Part shown: positions 28,887 through 38,271 of the stretch, in pieces
Layout: each line of letters starts with the position of its first letter
Numbering within the stretch: position 1 is the stretch's first letter
From: JACKII01 sp963807085
Lineage (GTDB): Bacteria > Pseudomonadota > Alphaproteobacteria > Bin95
DNA length: 64,000 bases
Reading direction: 5' to 3'
Assembly: GCA_963807085.1 (NCBI GenBank)
Contig: CAWEBB010000022.1
Location: forward strand, 207,289-271,288
Position numbers and translations under genes: made by a program
The notes under the pieces: model-generated
Seen by the model: the letters and a program-made list of their open reading frames with translations, nothing else
Databases searched by the model: none
What the model was told of the DNA's origin: nothing

Positions 28887-30551
28887 CGGGCTGGCATGAT
28901 CCCGGCCCGCGCGCCATCGACGGGCCTCGCGCCGGATGTCTTCAGCCGGGACGGCACAGTGCCGATGCGGCAGTTCGCCGATGCCGAGAGAAGTGGATTT
29001 CGCCATCGTCGGCACCGGATGCGGCGGCGGTGTGCTGGCGGCAAAACTGGCCGAGGCGGGATTTTCGGTGGTGGCATTCGATGCCGGCCCGTTCTGGCGG
29101 CCGCTGGCCGACTTCGCCTCGGACGAGCGCGAGCAGGACAAGCTCTACTGGCTGGACCCGCGTATCTCCGATGGCGACGATCCGCTGGAATTTGGATCGA
29201 ACAATTCGGGGCGCGCGGTCGGCGGCTCTTCGGTGCATTTCCAGATGGTCGCGCTGCGCTTTCGTCCCGAATGGTTCAAATCGCACAGCACGCTTGGCTA
29301 TGGCATCGACTGGCCGGTGGGCTGGCGGGAGATGTGGCACTACTATGCCGAGGTCGAGCGTGCTTGCAGCATCTCCGGCCCCCTGCGCTATCCGTGGGGG
29401 CCGGACCGCGGGCGCTACCCCTATCGCGCGCACGAGGTGAATGCCGCCGGGCAGGTCCTGGCGCGCGGAGCCGAGGCGATGGGGGTGGAGTGGGCGCCGA
29501 CGCCGCTGGCTACCGTGTCCGCCCCGCGCGGAAAATCGCCGCCCTGCGTCTATCGCGGCATGTGCAAGATCGGCTGTTCCACCAATGCCAAACAAAGCGT
29601 GCTGGTCACCTACATCCCGCGCGCGCTGGATGCAGGCGCGGAAATCCGCGACCTGGCGATGGTCGGCCGGATCGAGACCGATGCCGACGGCCGCGCCACC
29701 GGCGTCGAATATCATCGCGGCGGCGCAGTGGCGTTTTCAGCGGGCCCGAAACGTGGTCTGTGCCGGGTATTCCATCGAAACGCCGCGTTTGCTGCTGAAC
29801 TCGGCGGGCGGGCGCCATCCCGATGGACTCGCCAATTCTTCCGGCACTGTCGGGCGTTATCTGATGGCGCATCTCAACGACGCGGTCTGGGGCAATGATG
29901 GAGGACGAGATCCGCTGGTATAAAGGCCCGCCCTCGATGGCCTGTTGCGAACACTGGAACTATGTCGACGAGCATCCCGACAAGGATTTCGACGGCGGCT
30001 ATTCCTTCATGAGCCAAGGGCCGCTGCCGACGGATTTCGGCAAAATGCTGGTGACGAACGAAGGTGTCTTCGGCAATGAGTTGCGCCGCCAGATGGCGTT
30101 GTACAACCGAATGGCTGGGCTCAAGATGGTGGGCGAGACCATGCCGCAAGCCGACAACCGCGTAACGCTGGCCGATGAAACTGACCCCCTGGGATTGCCG
30201 CGGGCGCGGGTGACATATTCGTACTGCGACAATGACCGCCGCATGGGCCGCCATGCGCGCGATTTCATGGCGCGGATGCTGGAGGCGGCGGGCGGGCGCG
30301 ACCTGTTGCGCACGGAGTCCACCGCGCATCTGATGGGCGGCTGCCGAATGGGCGACGATCCCGAAACCAGCGTCACGAACAGCGACGGACGAAGCTGGGA
30401 CGTGGACAACCTCTGGGTCTGCGACGGCTCGCTGATGCCGACGGCGGGCGGGGTCAATCCTTCGATGACGATTATGGCCAACGCCGCGCGCATTGCCGAC
30501 CGGATAAAGACGCTGGCGCGCCGCGGCCAGTTGGACCGGCGACATGGTTGA
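28883..30551 (+). pseudogene. GMC oxidoreductase, gluconate dehydrogenase large-subunit type, frameshifted
   Basis: After an N-terminus broken by two shifts, VDFAIVGTGCGGGVLAAKLA marks the FAD site, followed by GRAVGGSSVHFQMVALRFRP, CVYRGMCKIGCSTNAKQS and, after a further shift near 29750, GYSIETPRLLLNSAGG. The C-terminal part (HLMGGCRMGDDPETS, GGVNPSMTIMANAARIAD) is typical of the gluconate-5/2-dehydrogenase branch of GMC enzymes. With subunit 3 it would oxidise a sugar or sugar acid at the membrane and pass electrons to the respiratory chain. It overlaps GH15 by 8 bases. Confidence 0.75.
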
Positions 30552-32398
30552 GCACGCCGCTGCCCTGCCCTATCGACGCGTCCGCTATCTGCCGATCGCC
30601 GACTACGGGCTGATCGGCGATACCCACGCCGCCGCGCTGGTGGCGCGCGACGGCGCTATCGATTGGCTGTGTCTACCCGACATGCACGACGAGTCGATTT
30701 TTGCCGAACTGCTCGATCGGGAGCGGGGTGGCTGTTTCTTCGCCGGGTCCGCGCAGGAAGCCCGATCGACGCGCCGCTATCTGCCCAATTCCTCGATACT
30801 GGAAACGACCCATGAAACCGCCGATGGAATCCTGCGGATCACCGATTTCATGCCGATTCCCCGCGATGGTCGGCAACGCCGCGTGGCCGCCGCCCGCCGG
30901 CTGATCCGACTGGTGGAGGCGGTTGAGGGTCAGCCCGAACTGGCCGTCCGTTTCGCCCCGCGGCCCAGCTATGGCGAGGTACTGCCGAACCTGCGCCAAC
31001 GTGGTGCGGGTGTTTGGACGATGACAAGCGGGCGCGATTTCCTGGCGCTCCAGACGGACGTGCCGCTGGAGCGCAGCGCGCAGGGCACACTGAGCGCGCG
31101 CATCCGCCTTGCCAAGGGCGAGCGGCACGCCCTGACCCTGTCCTTCTGCCGCAGCGATATCGGCGTGCTGATGCCGCTCGACGGATGCCGCGACGAACTG
31201 GAGGCCACGCTGGAGTGGTGGCAGAGCTTCTGCGACACCTGCACCCATGACGGCCCGTTTCAGGACGCGGTGCTGCGCAGTTTCATCGTCTTGCGGCTGC
31301 TGACCTTTAGTCAGACGGGGGCGGTGCTGGCCGCCCCTACCACCAGCCTGCCTGAAGCGGTGGGCGGCAAGCGCAATTGGGATTACCGCTATTGCTGGCT
31401 GCGCGATTCCTCATTCATTCTCGGCAGTTTTCTCGATCTCGGCTACGAGGAGGAAGGCGAGGCATTCTTTCGCTGGCTGATTCACGCCACGCAACTGACC
31501 GCGCCACGGCTCGATGTGCTTTATGATGTGTTCGGCCACACTATGGCGCGCGAGCGTACCCGCCACGCGCTGGAAGGTTGGCGCGGCTCGGGCGCCGGTG
31601 CGCACGGGAAACGGCGCCCAGGGACAATTGCAACTGGACGTTTATGGCGAGATCGCCAACTGTGCGCTGCTCTATGCCAAGGCCGGCGGCGAACTGGACT
31701 TCGAGCAGCGCCGACGGCTGGGAGAATTCGCGGATATGGTGTGCCAAAGTTGGACTCTGCCCGACAACGGCATGTGGGAATTACGCGATGTCCGCCGCCA
31801 CCACACTTACTCCAAGGTGATGTGCTGGGCGGCACTGGATTCGGTGCTGCAACTGTGTGAAATGAGCCATCTGCGGCTGGACACCACCCGTCTTGCGCGC
31901 GAACGCGATGCGATTCGCGCCAATATCCTTGCGCATGGGATCAGCAAAGACGCAGGCGCGCTGACCGGCGCCTATGGGCATGATTACATGGATGCCTCGC
32001 TGCTGTTGTTGCCGCGGATGGGGATTATCGACGCGAACGACCCGCTGATGGTCGCCACCTTCGAGCGGATTGAGAACGACCTCGGCCATGGCGCACAGAT
32101 CCGGCGCTATCCAGCCGGGATGGACGGCATGCCTTCGACCGAAGGCACCTTTACCGCGTGCGGCTTTTGGGCCGCCGATTATCTGGCGCGACGCGGCGAT
32201 ACGGAAGCGGCGCGCGCGCGCATAACCGCGCTGTTGCAGCACGCCAACGACCTGGGGCTGATGTCGGAGGAAATGAACCCCGACACTGGTGAAATGTTGG
32301 GCAATTTCCCGCAGGCGTTCTCTCATGCCGGGCTGATTCGGGCGGCCTCCACACTGGGACGGCAGGAACAGGGCAAGACGCCGAAGGAGAAGCTATGA
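30544..32398 (+). pseudogene. Glycoside hydrolase family 15 (glucoamylase/trehalase-like), one frameshift
   Basis: N-terminal domain MVEHAAALPYRRVRYLPIAD with YGLIGDTHAAALVARDGAID; catalytic alpha-toroid with KRNWDYRYCWLRDSSFIL. Near 31600 one extra G (TCGGGCGCC) breaks the frame; removing it gives GSAPVRTGNGAQGQLQLDVYG and the rest of the barrel (YSKVMCWAALDSVL, MPSTEGTFTACGFW, MNPDTGEMLGNFPQAFSHAG) to the stop. About 617 residues when corrected. The family removes glucose from alpha-glucans or cleaves trehalose. No signal peptide, so it probably acts in the cytoplasm. Confidence 0.82.
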
Positions 32399-32902
32399 GC
32401 GTGTGGCAGGCGGATCGTGTCCAGTTGGCCTGCAATCGCGCTCTGGGGGTTGATCGGGTCAGGCGCAATGGCCACTGCGCTGGAAGGGACGCGGCTGCTG
32501 GGCTTTTCCCGCATGAGCCTGCCTTTCCTGTTCGGCACCTTTTTCACCATGCGGCGGGCGGCGGCTATGGTGTTGGGCTACATCGCCTATCTGCTGGGCG
32601 GCTGGATCTTCGCCTTTCTCTACGCCCTCGTTCTGCAGGATTTCGGCACTGGTTCATGGTGGATCGGCGGGCTGATCGGGCTCGCGCATGGCGCATTTCT
32701 GGTCATGGTCTTTCTGCCGCTGTTGCCGTTTATCCATCCCAACGTAGCCACCCACTACGATGGCCCCTCGGCATTGGCCCGGCTGGAGCCGCCGGGACCA
32801 TTCGGACTGAACTACGGCTATGCGACGCCAGTCACGACCATCGCCGCGCAGGTGTTGTTCGGGCTGATCTTCGGCGCCGGTTACGGCTTGAGCCTGGGGT
32901 GA
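32395..32902 (+). CDS. Small integral membrane protein, unknown function
   Basis: About 160 residues with four hydrophobic segments (PAIALWGLIGSGAMA, AAAMVLGYIAYLLGG, WWIGGLIGLAHGAFLVMVF, TTIAAQVLFGLIFGAGYG). The clean frame opens at GTG 32417; an ATG that overlaps the GH15 stop (32395, MSVWQADRV) is the more natural coupled start but needs a one-base shift to join. No known domain. It ends overlapping the convergent SDR gene by about 20 bases. Confidence 0.6.
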
Positions 32903-33904
32903 CGCCGCCGCTTCGTCGCCCGGGAGAGCAGCCAGCCGGTGCCAAGCAGGCCCGCCACCCCCGCCGCTGCCACGCCAAGCCGGACCGTCTCCGCCGACCA
33001 GCCGGTGACGCGGTTTCGGGTGCGCCGGCCGAACCGACCCTCGGCTCCCATGTCGCGATCGACCGGCTCGAACAGATTGTCCGGCCGGGCGTCCTCGTCG
33101 ATCGGCGCGCCCATCTGGCTGGACCAGGCCTTGCGCGCCATCATCCTGTCCATGTAGGCAGGCGCCACAAAGGTTCCGAGGATGGCTTGCACCGCTGAGC
33201 TACCGATCCACAACTCGCGCGGGCACGTGTCGGCGGCCCGCAGGATTTGGCGAGCGATATCATGGGGCGTGAAGATCGGCGGCACCGGTTGCGGCTCGGC
33301 GCCCATGCGCGAGCGTGCCCAGTCGAATTGGGGTGTATTCACCGCCGGCAGGTGCACCATGGTCACGCGGATCGGACTCCGTTCATGTTCGAGCTCCGAG
33401 CGCAGCGAGTCCGTAAAGCCACGCGCCGCCGCCTTGGCAGCGCAATAGGCCGACTGCAGGGGGATCGACCGATAGGCGAGCGCCGAACCGATCTGGACGA
33501 TGGTTCCGTGGCCCTGCTCGCGCATCTGGCGCAAGGCGGCGAGCGTGCCGTGTACCTGGCCCAGATAGGTCACCTCTGTCACGCGCCGGAATTCTGCCGG
33601 CGTGACGTCGGCTATGCGACTGAAGATCGTCGCCATCGCGTTGTTGATCCATAGATCAATCCCGCCCCACTGTTCTACCACTGCCTCCGCCGCGGCGAAA
33701 ACTTGATCGGCGTCGGCCACGTCCGTAGGCAGCACCAGCGCCTCACCCCCTTGCGCGCGGATTTCCTCGGCCGCCGCCTCCAGACCCGTGCGACCGCGCG
33801 CCAAAAGCGCCACCCGATCGCCGCGCGCGCCTAGGGTCCGGGCAAGCGCGCGACCAACTCCGGCGGAAGCGCCGGTCACGACGGCAATGCGAGGCTGAAT
33901 TCAT
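32881..33904 (-). CDS. Short-chain dehydrogenase/reductase with C-terminal extension
   Basis: An SDR with the NAD(P) motif TGASAGVGRALARTLG, the NAMA region (LWINNAMATIFS), catalytic Ser in IVQIGSALAYRS and YxxxK in SAYCAAKAA. A tail of about 80 residues ends in a membrane helix (LGVAAAGVAGLLGTGWLLS), so it is probably membrane-anchored. The long open frame begins at GTG 33879, but the expected N-terminus (M-N-QPRIAVVTGAS) starts at ATG 33904 and is separated by one surplus T in ATGAATTCAG, another likely single-base error. Confidence 0.82.
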
Positions 33905-33934
33905 GGTGAAATTCTCCGATTGAAACGCGCAAGA

Positions 33935-33955
33935 CCGCCAGCATAGTACTGGCGG
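33935..33955 (-). terminator. Hairpin behind the HdeA-like gene
   Basis: A 7-bp inverted repeat, CCGCCAG-CATAGTA-CTGGCGG, lies 25 bases after the stop of the HdeA-like gene. No T-run follows, so it may be a weak or factor-dependent terminator. Confidence 0.4.
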
Positions 33956-33979
33956 CCCTGCGGTTGATTGACGTCACTG

Positions 33980-34531
33980 TCACTTGGTATCGGACTTGGT
34001 GCCCGAACTGGTTTTCGAATTGGTGCTGCCACGCTTTTCGTCCATCACGTCCGAGACGTTGCTCTCCGGCCTTTCGGCGCAGGCTGTGATGACGTCAGCG
34101 ACGGGAATTTCGTAGAACCCCCGAACCCGGACGATCTGCATCTGCGGCGCGCTGGATGCGGCGCTGCCGGTCTCAGAAGACTTACCGGATGACTTCATGG
34201 TGCTGCTCGTGCCGCTATCGCTCGACGAGGAACTCTGACTGCCGCTCGATCCCGATGACGACTTGCTGCTGCTCGTGCCGCTGTCGCTTCCCGAGGAACC
34301 GCTGCTGCCACTCGTTCCACCCGTGTTCCCGCCGCTGCCGCTACGGTACCCTGCGATGTAGTAAAGCGTCGCCGGCACAACGGCCGTATCCATCGTCACG
34401 ATCTCGTGGCACTTCACTTCATCGGGCGATTTTTCGTTGCCTGTGGCTTTGGTGTCACTCGATTGAGCGGACGCCACGCCTGCCGCGAGGACAAAGGCAG
34501 CCGTGGTGGTAAGTTTAAACAAGGTAGACAT
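33980..34531 (-). CDS. HdeA/HdeB-like periplasmic protein with a Ser/Gly-rich insert
   Basis: ATG 34531 lies behind GAAGGAG at good spacing. A Sec signal (LFKLTTTAAFVLAAGVASA) is followed by KCHEIVTMDTAVVPATLYYI AGY and, much later, by VRGFYEIPVADVITACAERP; these two halves look like an HdeA-type acid-stress fold with its two conserved cysteines. Between them lies a low-complexity stretch of about 65 residues of Ser, Gly and Thr, and a second short Ser/Thr/Lys tail ends the protein. The assignment rests on the Cys spacing pattern and is tentative. An EcfG-type promoter stands just upstream. Confidence 0.6.
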   Translation of the reverse strand: MSTLFKLTTTAAFVLAAGVASAQSSDTKATGNEKSPDEVKCHEIVTMDTAVVPATLYYIAGYRSGSGGNTGGTSGSSGSSGSDSGTSSSKSSSGSSGSQSSSSSDSGTSSTMKSSGKSSETGSAASSAPQMQIVRVRGFYEIPVADVITACAERPESNVSDVMDEKRGSTNSKTSSGTKSDTK

Positions 34532-34570
34532 TACAACTCCTTCGGCGTGAAGAATGCCCCACAATTCACC

Positions 34571-34595
34571 AACGGACCCGCACCATTTGCGTTCC
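34571..34595 (-). promoter_or_regulatory. EcfG-type (general stress response) promoter for the HdeA-like gene
   Basis: On the minus strand GGAAC, 16 bases, CGTT: an exact match to the alphaproteobacterial sigma-EcfG consensus, with the -10 about 40 bases upstream of the ATG. Confidence 0.6.
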
Positions 34596-34653
34596 GATCC
34601 ACGCCGATCGACCGGCTATCACGTTGTCGTGATCGGCCAAACCTTTCATCCGG

Positions 34654-35007
34654 TCACGGTTGCGCCTCGTGTTCGACACTGAAACCGGGAGCTATTCGCT
34701 GGCGCGTGGTCTGGTCGGTCATGGACAACGAGAGCAGCAGCATCACCCAGAGCAATCCACACAGCGCGGCAACCCTTGCCGCCGCTATGGCCTGACCCAA
34801 GCCCATGAATATCGCGACTACCAGCCCCGCCTTGGCAGCGGCGATGGTCAGCGCCAGCGGCAATTTCCAGCCGCCGATCGGCAAGTGGGCTCCGAACAGC
34901 GTCGCCGCCAGCAGTACGGTCAGCGCCAGCCAAACCAGCGCCGAACGCCGCCACAGGCGGGCAGGCGACGTTCCGCCATTTCGGCCGCCATCCTGCCCGA
35001 CATTCAT
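34654..35007 (-). CDS. coxD: Cytochrome c oxidase subunit IV-type protein
   Basis: A 117-residue protein with three membrane helices (SALVWLALTVLLAATLFGA, LPLALTIAAAKAGLVVAIFM, VAALCGLLWVMLLLSLSMTD), the form of prokaryotic COX IV that stabilises subunits I and III. ATG 35007 overlaps the coxC stop. It is the last gene of the ACIII-caa3 operon. Confidence 0.75.
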   Translation of the reverse strand: MNVGQDGGRNGGTSPARLWRRSALVWLALTVLLAATLFGAHLPIGGWKLPLALTIAAAKAGLVVAIFMGLGQAIAAARVAALCGLLWVMLLLSLSMTDQTTRQRIAPGFSVEHEAQP

Positions 35008-35636
35008 AGCGAGCGCCCCAGCAGATAGAGCAGCGGATAAAGCACGATCCAGATCAGATCGACCAGGTGCCAGTAAAGCCCCAGCACGTGCAGCAGCCCG
35101 GTGCGCTGCCAGTCGAACCGGTCGCCCCGCACCCGCCACAGGGTGATGGCGACCGCACCCAACCCGATGGAAAGGTGTACCGCATGCACCCCCGTCATCG
35201 CCCAATAGAGCCCGATAAAGATCTGGGCCCCCAGCTGGTCCACCGGGAAATCCACGGCGCCTGGATAAAGGGACTCGCTGATGTCCTTGTAATATTCCAC
35301 GCCCTTCACGACCATGAAGGCGAATCCGAGCAGCCATGTAAGGGAAAGGCCGATCAGAACGTGCCGCTTTTGGCCTTCCTCTCCCGCCCAGACCGCCACT
35401 GCCATGGTCGCGCTGGAGGTCAGCAGGATTGCGGTATTCACCGTGCCCAGCCAGAGCGCGGTCTTGGCCCCCGCCGCTTCGAATGCATCGGGATAAGTGT
35501 AGCGATACAACCCATAGGTCGCGAGCAGCGCGCCGAAGAACACCAGCTCGGAGGCGAGAAACACCCACAGTCCGAACTCGGCGGCGCTGCGCTGCCGCGC
35601 GAGATCGTGGAAGGGCTCGTGTCGGGCGGGGGTCAT
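35004..35636 (-). CDS. coxC: Cytochrome c oxidase subunit III
   Basis: A 210-residue protein with five to six helices. FGLWVFLASELVFFGALLA, YWAMTGVHAVHLSIGLG and LYWHLVDLIWIVLYPLLYLL are typical COX III segments. This is the short form found in caa3-type oxidases. Its start overlaps the end of coxA (ATGA), and it overlaps coxD. Confidence 0.92.
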   Translation of the reverse strand: MTPARHEPFHDLARQRSAAEFGLWVFLASELVFFGALLATYGLYRYTYPDAFEAAGAKTALWLGTVNTAILLTSSATMAVAVWAGEEGQKRHVLIGLSLTWLLGFAFMVVKGVEYYKDISESLYPGAVDFPVDQLGAQIFIGLYWAMTGVHAVHLSIGLGAVAITLWRVRGDRFDWQRTGLLHVLGLYWHLVDLIWIVLYPLLYLLGRSL

Positions 35637-37330
35637 TTGGTGTCGCCCTGTTGCTCGGACTGACTGTCGCCGCTACCCCTGCCACGTGCGCGGGGTTCAT
35701 CGCGCGGGGCGTGATAATTGTAGGGTTCGCTATCTACGCTGGGCGGCACCACGAAATTGTCGCGCGGCGGCGGCGAGGCCGTCGCCCATTCCAGCCCGCT
35801 CGCGTGCCAGGGATTGTCGCCCGCGCGCCGCCCATAACGCAGCGACAGCGTCAGATAAATGAGCGGCACCAGATAGGCGAGCGCCAGGATCACCGCTCCG
35901 CCCGAGCTAAGGATGTGCCAGATCTGAAACTCGGGCGGATAGGAATGATAGCGCCGCGGCATCCCGAGATAGCCCAGAATAAACTGAGGAAAAAAGGTGA
36001 AGTTGAAGCCAACAAACATTAGTATCGCCGCCAGCCGCGCCCACGATTCGCTGTAATGCCGTCCCGTGATTTTGGGCCACCAGAAATGCAGGCCGCCGAA
36101 GAACGCGGTCACCATGCCGCCAACCATGATGTAGTGGAAATGCGCAACTACAAAATAGGTGTCATGCACATGCACGTCGATCGGGATGGAGGCCAGGAAC
36201 AGCCCCGTCAGCCCGCCCAGCGTGAACAGTCCGAGGAAGCCCAGCGCATAGAGCATCGACGCCTCGAAGGTGATATGCCCGCCGTACAGAGTTGCCGACC
36301 AGTTGAACACCTTGATCGCCGAGGGCACCGCGACCACAAAGGACAGGATCGAGAACACCAGGCTGGCCCACGCCGATTGCCCGGCCACGAACATGTGATG
36401 GCCCCAGACGAAAAAGCTGAAGATCGCGATGCCGAGGATGGCGAACACCATTGCCTCGTAGCCAAAGACGCGGCGGCGGGCGAAACAGGTGATGATCTCG
36501 GTCACAACGCCCATTCCCGGCAGGATCATGATATAGACCGCCGGGTGTGAGTAGAACCAGAACACATGCTGGAAGATGATCGGATCGCCGCCCCGTGCTG
36601 GGTCGAACAGCGCCAGGCCGAACAGCCGGTCCGCTACCACCATCAACAGCAGCGCCGCCAGCGCCGGCGTCGCCAACACCATGATGATCGAGGTGGCGTA
36701 AATCGACCAGACGAACAGCGGCAATCGCATCCAGCGCATGCCCTTGGCGCGCAGCACATGCACCGTCGCGATCATGTTGACGCCGGTGGCGATTGTGCCG
36801 AAGCCGGCGACGAACACGCCCGCCGCGGCCAGCGTCACATAGCTGTTGGAATAGAGCGTGGAATAGGGCGTGTAGAAGGTCCAGCCTGTGTCGACCCCGC
36901 CAAGCAGCAGCGACACCAGCGCCAGCGATCCGCCCGCCACGGTCAGGTACCAACTGAACAGGTTGAGGCGCGGAAAGGCCACGTCACTCGCGCCGACCGC
37001 TATCGGCAAAATGAAATTGCCGAACGTGGTGGGGATCGCGGGCACGAGAAAGAACCAGACCATGATGACCCCATGCAGCGTGAACAGCTTGTTATAGCTG
37101 TCCGCGCTGACCAGATCGCCCGCCGGCGTCACCAACTCGATGCGGATGAGGGTGGCCGCCGCGCCGCCGATGAAAAAGAACAGGGTCAGCGTGATCGCAT
37201 AAAGAATGGCGATCCGCTTGTGGTCGGTGGTCAACAGCCACGACTTCAAGCTGTGGCCCGCGCTCAGATAACTGCCGGTCGGGCGCGGCATGACGGACTC
37301 CGCCTCGGGCCGCGCGGCGATATCGGTCAT
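35633..37330 (-). CDS. coxA: Cytochrome c oxidase subunit I (caa3-type, A2-like)
   Basis: A 565-residue haem-copper oxidase subunit with twelve helices. TLHGVIMVWFFL holds the low-spin haem His; FWFYSHPAVYIMILPG holds the CuB His and the YS motif of A2-type enzymes, in place of the Glu of A1 enzymes (HPEVY); WGHHMFVAG has the CuB His pair; HDTYFVVAHFHYIM holds the haem a and a3 ligands. The start is MTDIAARPEAESVM, not the far longer open frame upstream. It reduces oxygen to water and pumps protons. It overlaps both neighbours. Confidence 0.94.
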   Translation of the reverse strand: MTDIAARPEAESVMPRPTGSYLSAGHSLKSWLLTTDHKRIAILYAITLTLFFFIGGAAATLIRIELVTPAGDLVSADSYNKLFTLHGVIMVWFFLVPAIPTTFGNFILPIAVGASDVAFPRLNLFSWYLTVAGGSLALVSLLLGGVDTGWTFYTPYSTLYSNSYVTLAAAGVFVAGFGTIATGVNMIATVHVLRAKGMRWMRLPLFVWSIYATSIIMVLATPALAALLLMVVADRLFGLALFDPARGGDPIIFQHVFWFYSHPAVYIMILPGMGVVTEIITCFARRRVFGYEAMVFAILGIAIFSFFVWGHHMFVAGQSAWASLVFSILSFVVAVPSAIKVFNWSATLYGGHITFEASMLYALGFLGLFTLGGLTGLFLASIPIDVHVHDTYFVVAHFHYIMVGGMVTAFFGGLHFWWPKITGRHYSESWARLAAILMFVGFNFTFFPQFILGYLGMPRRYHSYPPEFQIWHILSSGGAVILALAYLVPLIYLTLSLRYGRRAGDNPWHASGLEWATASPPPRDNFVVPPSVDSEPYNYHAPRDEPRARGRGSGDSQSEQQGDTK

Positions 37331-38271
37331 GGCCTTTCTCCCTCTTGCAATCCCAGAGAGCGCAGATATGCGACCAGCGCTGTCACCTCTCCGGTTGCCA
37401 GGATTTCGCTGAATTCGGGCATGATCGGCTCGTAGCCGGCCACCACGTCCCGCGCGGGCAGCATGATGGAGTCGCGCAGATAGGCATCGTCGGCCGTCAC
37501 AATCCTGCCATCCGTCAGCGGGACCCTGCGGCCGGCCAGCCCGTGCAGATCGGGCGCATGCACGCTTGAGCCGGGCGCGTGACAGCCGGAACAGCCCGCG
37601 GTCGTAAACAGCGCCCGCCCCTCGGCGACTAGTGTGTTGCCCTCGGGGCGGTCCGCGAGCCATGCGGCGAAATCGGCGGGTTTCATCACCACGATTTCGC
37701 CAGTCATCTGCGAATGCGACGTCCCACAGAACTCGGCGCAGAACAGGTGATAGGTGCCCGGCTCGGTCGCGGTAAACCAGGCGGTAGCAGTCCGGCCCGG
37801 CACCACGTCCTGCTTCAGACGGAAGGCCGGCACGAAAAACGAATGGATCACGTCCTGACTGTCGAGATACAGCTTCACCGGCTCGCCCAGCGGCACATGC
37901 AGCGCATTGATCTCGCGCGCGCCGTTCGGGTGGCGCGCCTTCCACATCCACTGTTTCGCCTCGACATGCACTTCCATCGCGCCGGGCGGCGGATTGAGTT
38001 GGCGCACCATCAGCGATCCGGCCAGCCAGAAAAAGAACAACGCGACGAACACGGTAGCCGCGGTCCAGCCCCACTCGATCTCGCGCGATAGCAAACGGGG
38101 CACGCGATGCCGGGCAGTGCGCGACCCCTCGCGGAACCGAACCGAAAACACCAGTATCAGCGTACTAACCAGTGTCACGATCCCCAGCGAGAACAGCATC
38201 AGCACCAGAAACAGCGTGTCAAAATCGCGGGCGGCTTCCGAGGCTTCGGCAAGGGAGACGATCGAGTTCAT
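37327..38271 (-). CDS. coxB: Cytochrome c oxidase subunit II with fused cytochrome c domain (caa3)
   Basis: A 314-residue protein: two N-terminal helices, cupredoxin domain with the CuA site (HSFFVP, then FCAEFCGTSHSQM), and a C-terminal class I cytochrome c (GCSGCHAPG with a distal Met in IMPEFSEI). The fused haem domain defines the caa3 type and lets the oxidase take electrons directly from the ACIII cytochrome ActE. The start ATG 38271 overlaps the sco stop. Confidence 0.94.
   Translation of the reverse strand: MNSIVSLAEASEAARDFDTLFLVLMLFSLGIVTLVSTLILVFSVRFREGSRTARHRVPRLLSREIEWGWTAATVFVALFFFWLAGSLMVRQLNPPPGAMEVHVEAKQWMWKARHPNGAREINALHVPLGEPVKLYLDSQDVIHSFFVPAFRLKQDVVPGRTATAWFTATEPGTYHLFCAEFCGTSHSQMTGEIVVMKPADFAAWLADRPEGNTLVAEGRALFTTAGCSGCHAPGSSVHAPDLHGLAGRRVPLTDGRIVTADDAYLRDSIMLPARDVVAGYEPIMPEFSEILATGEVTALVAYLRSLGLQEGERP

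Noticed and set aside
35633..38074. An 813-residue open frame including CoxA
   Set aside because: The first 248 residues are antisense-like composition overlapping CoxB; CoxA homology begins at MTDIAARPEAESVM.
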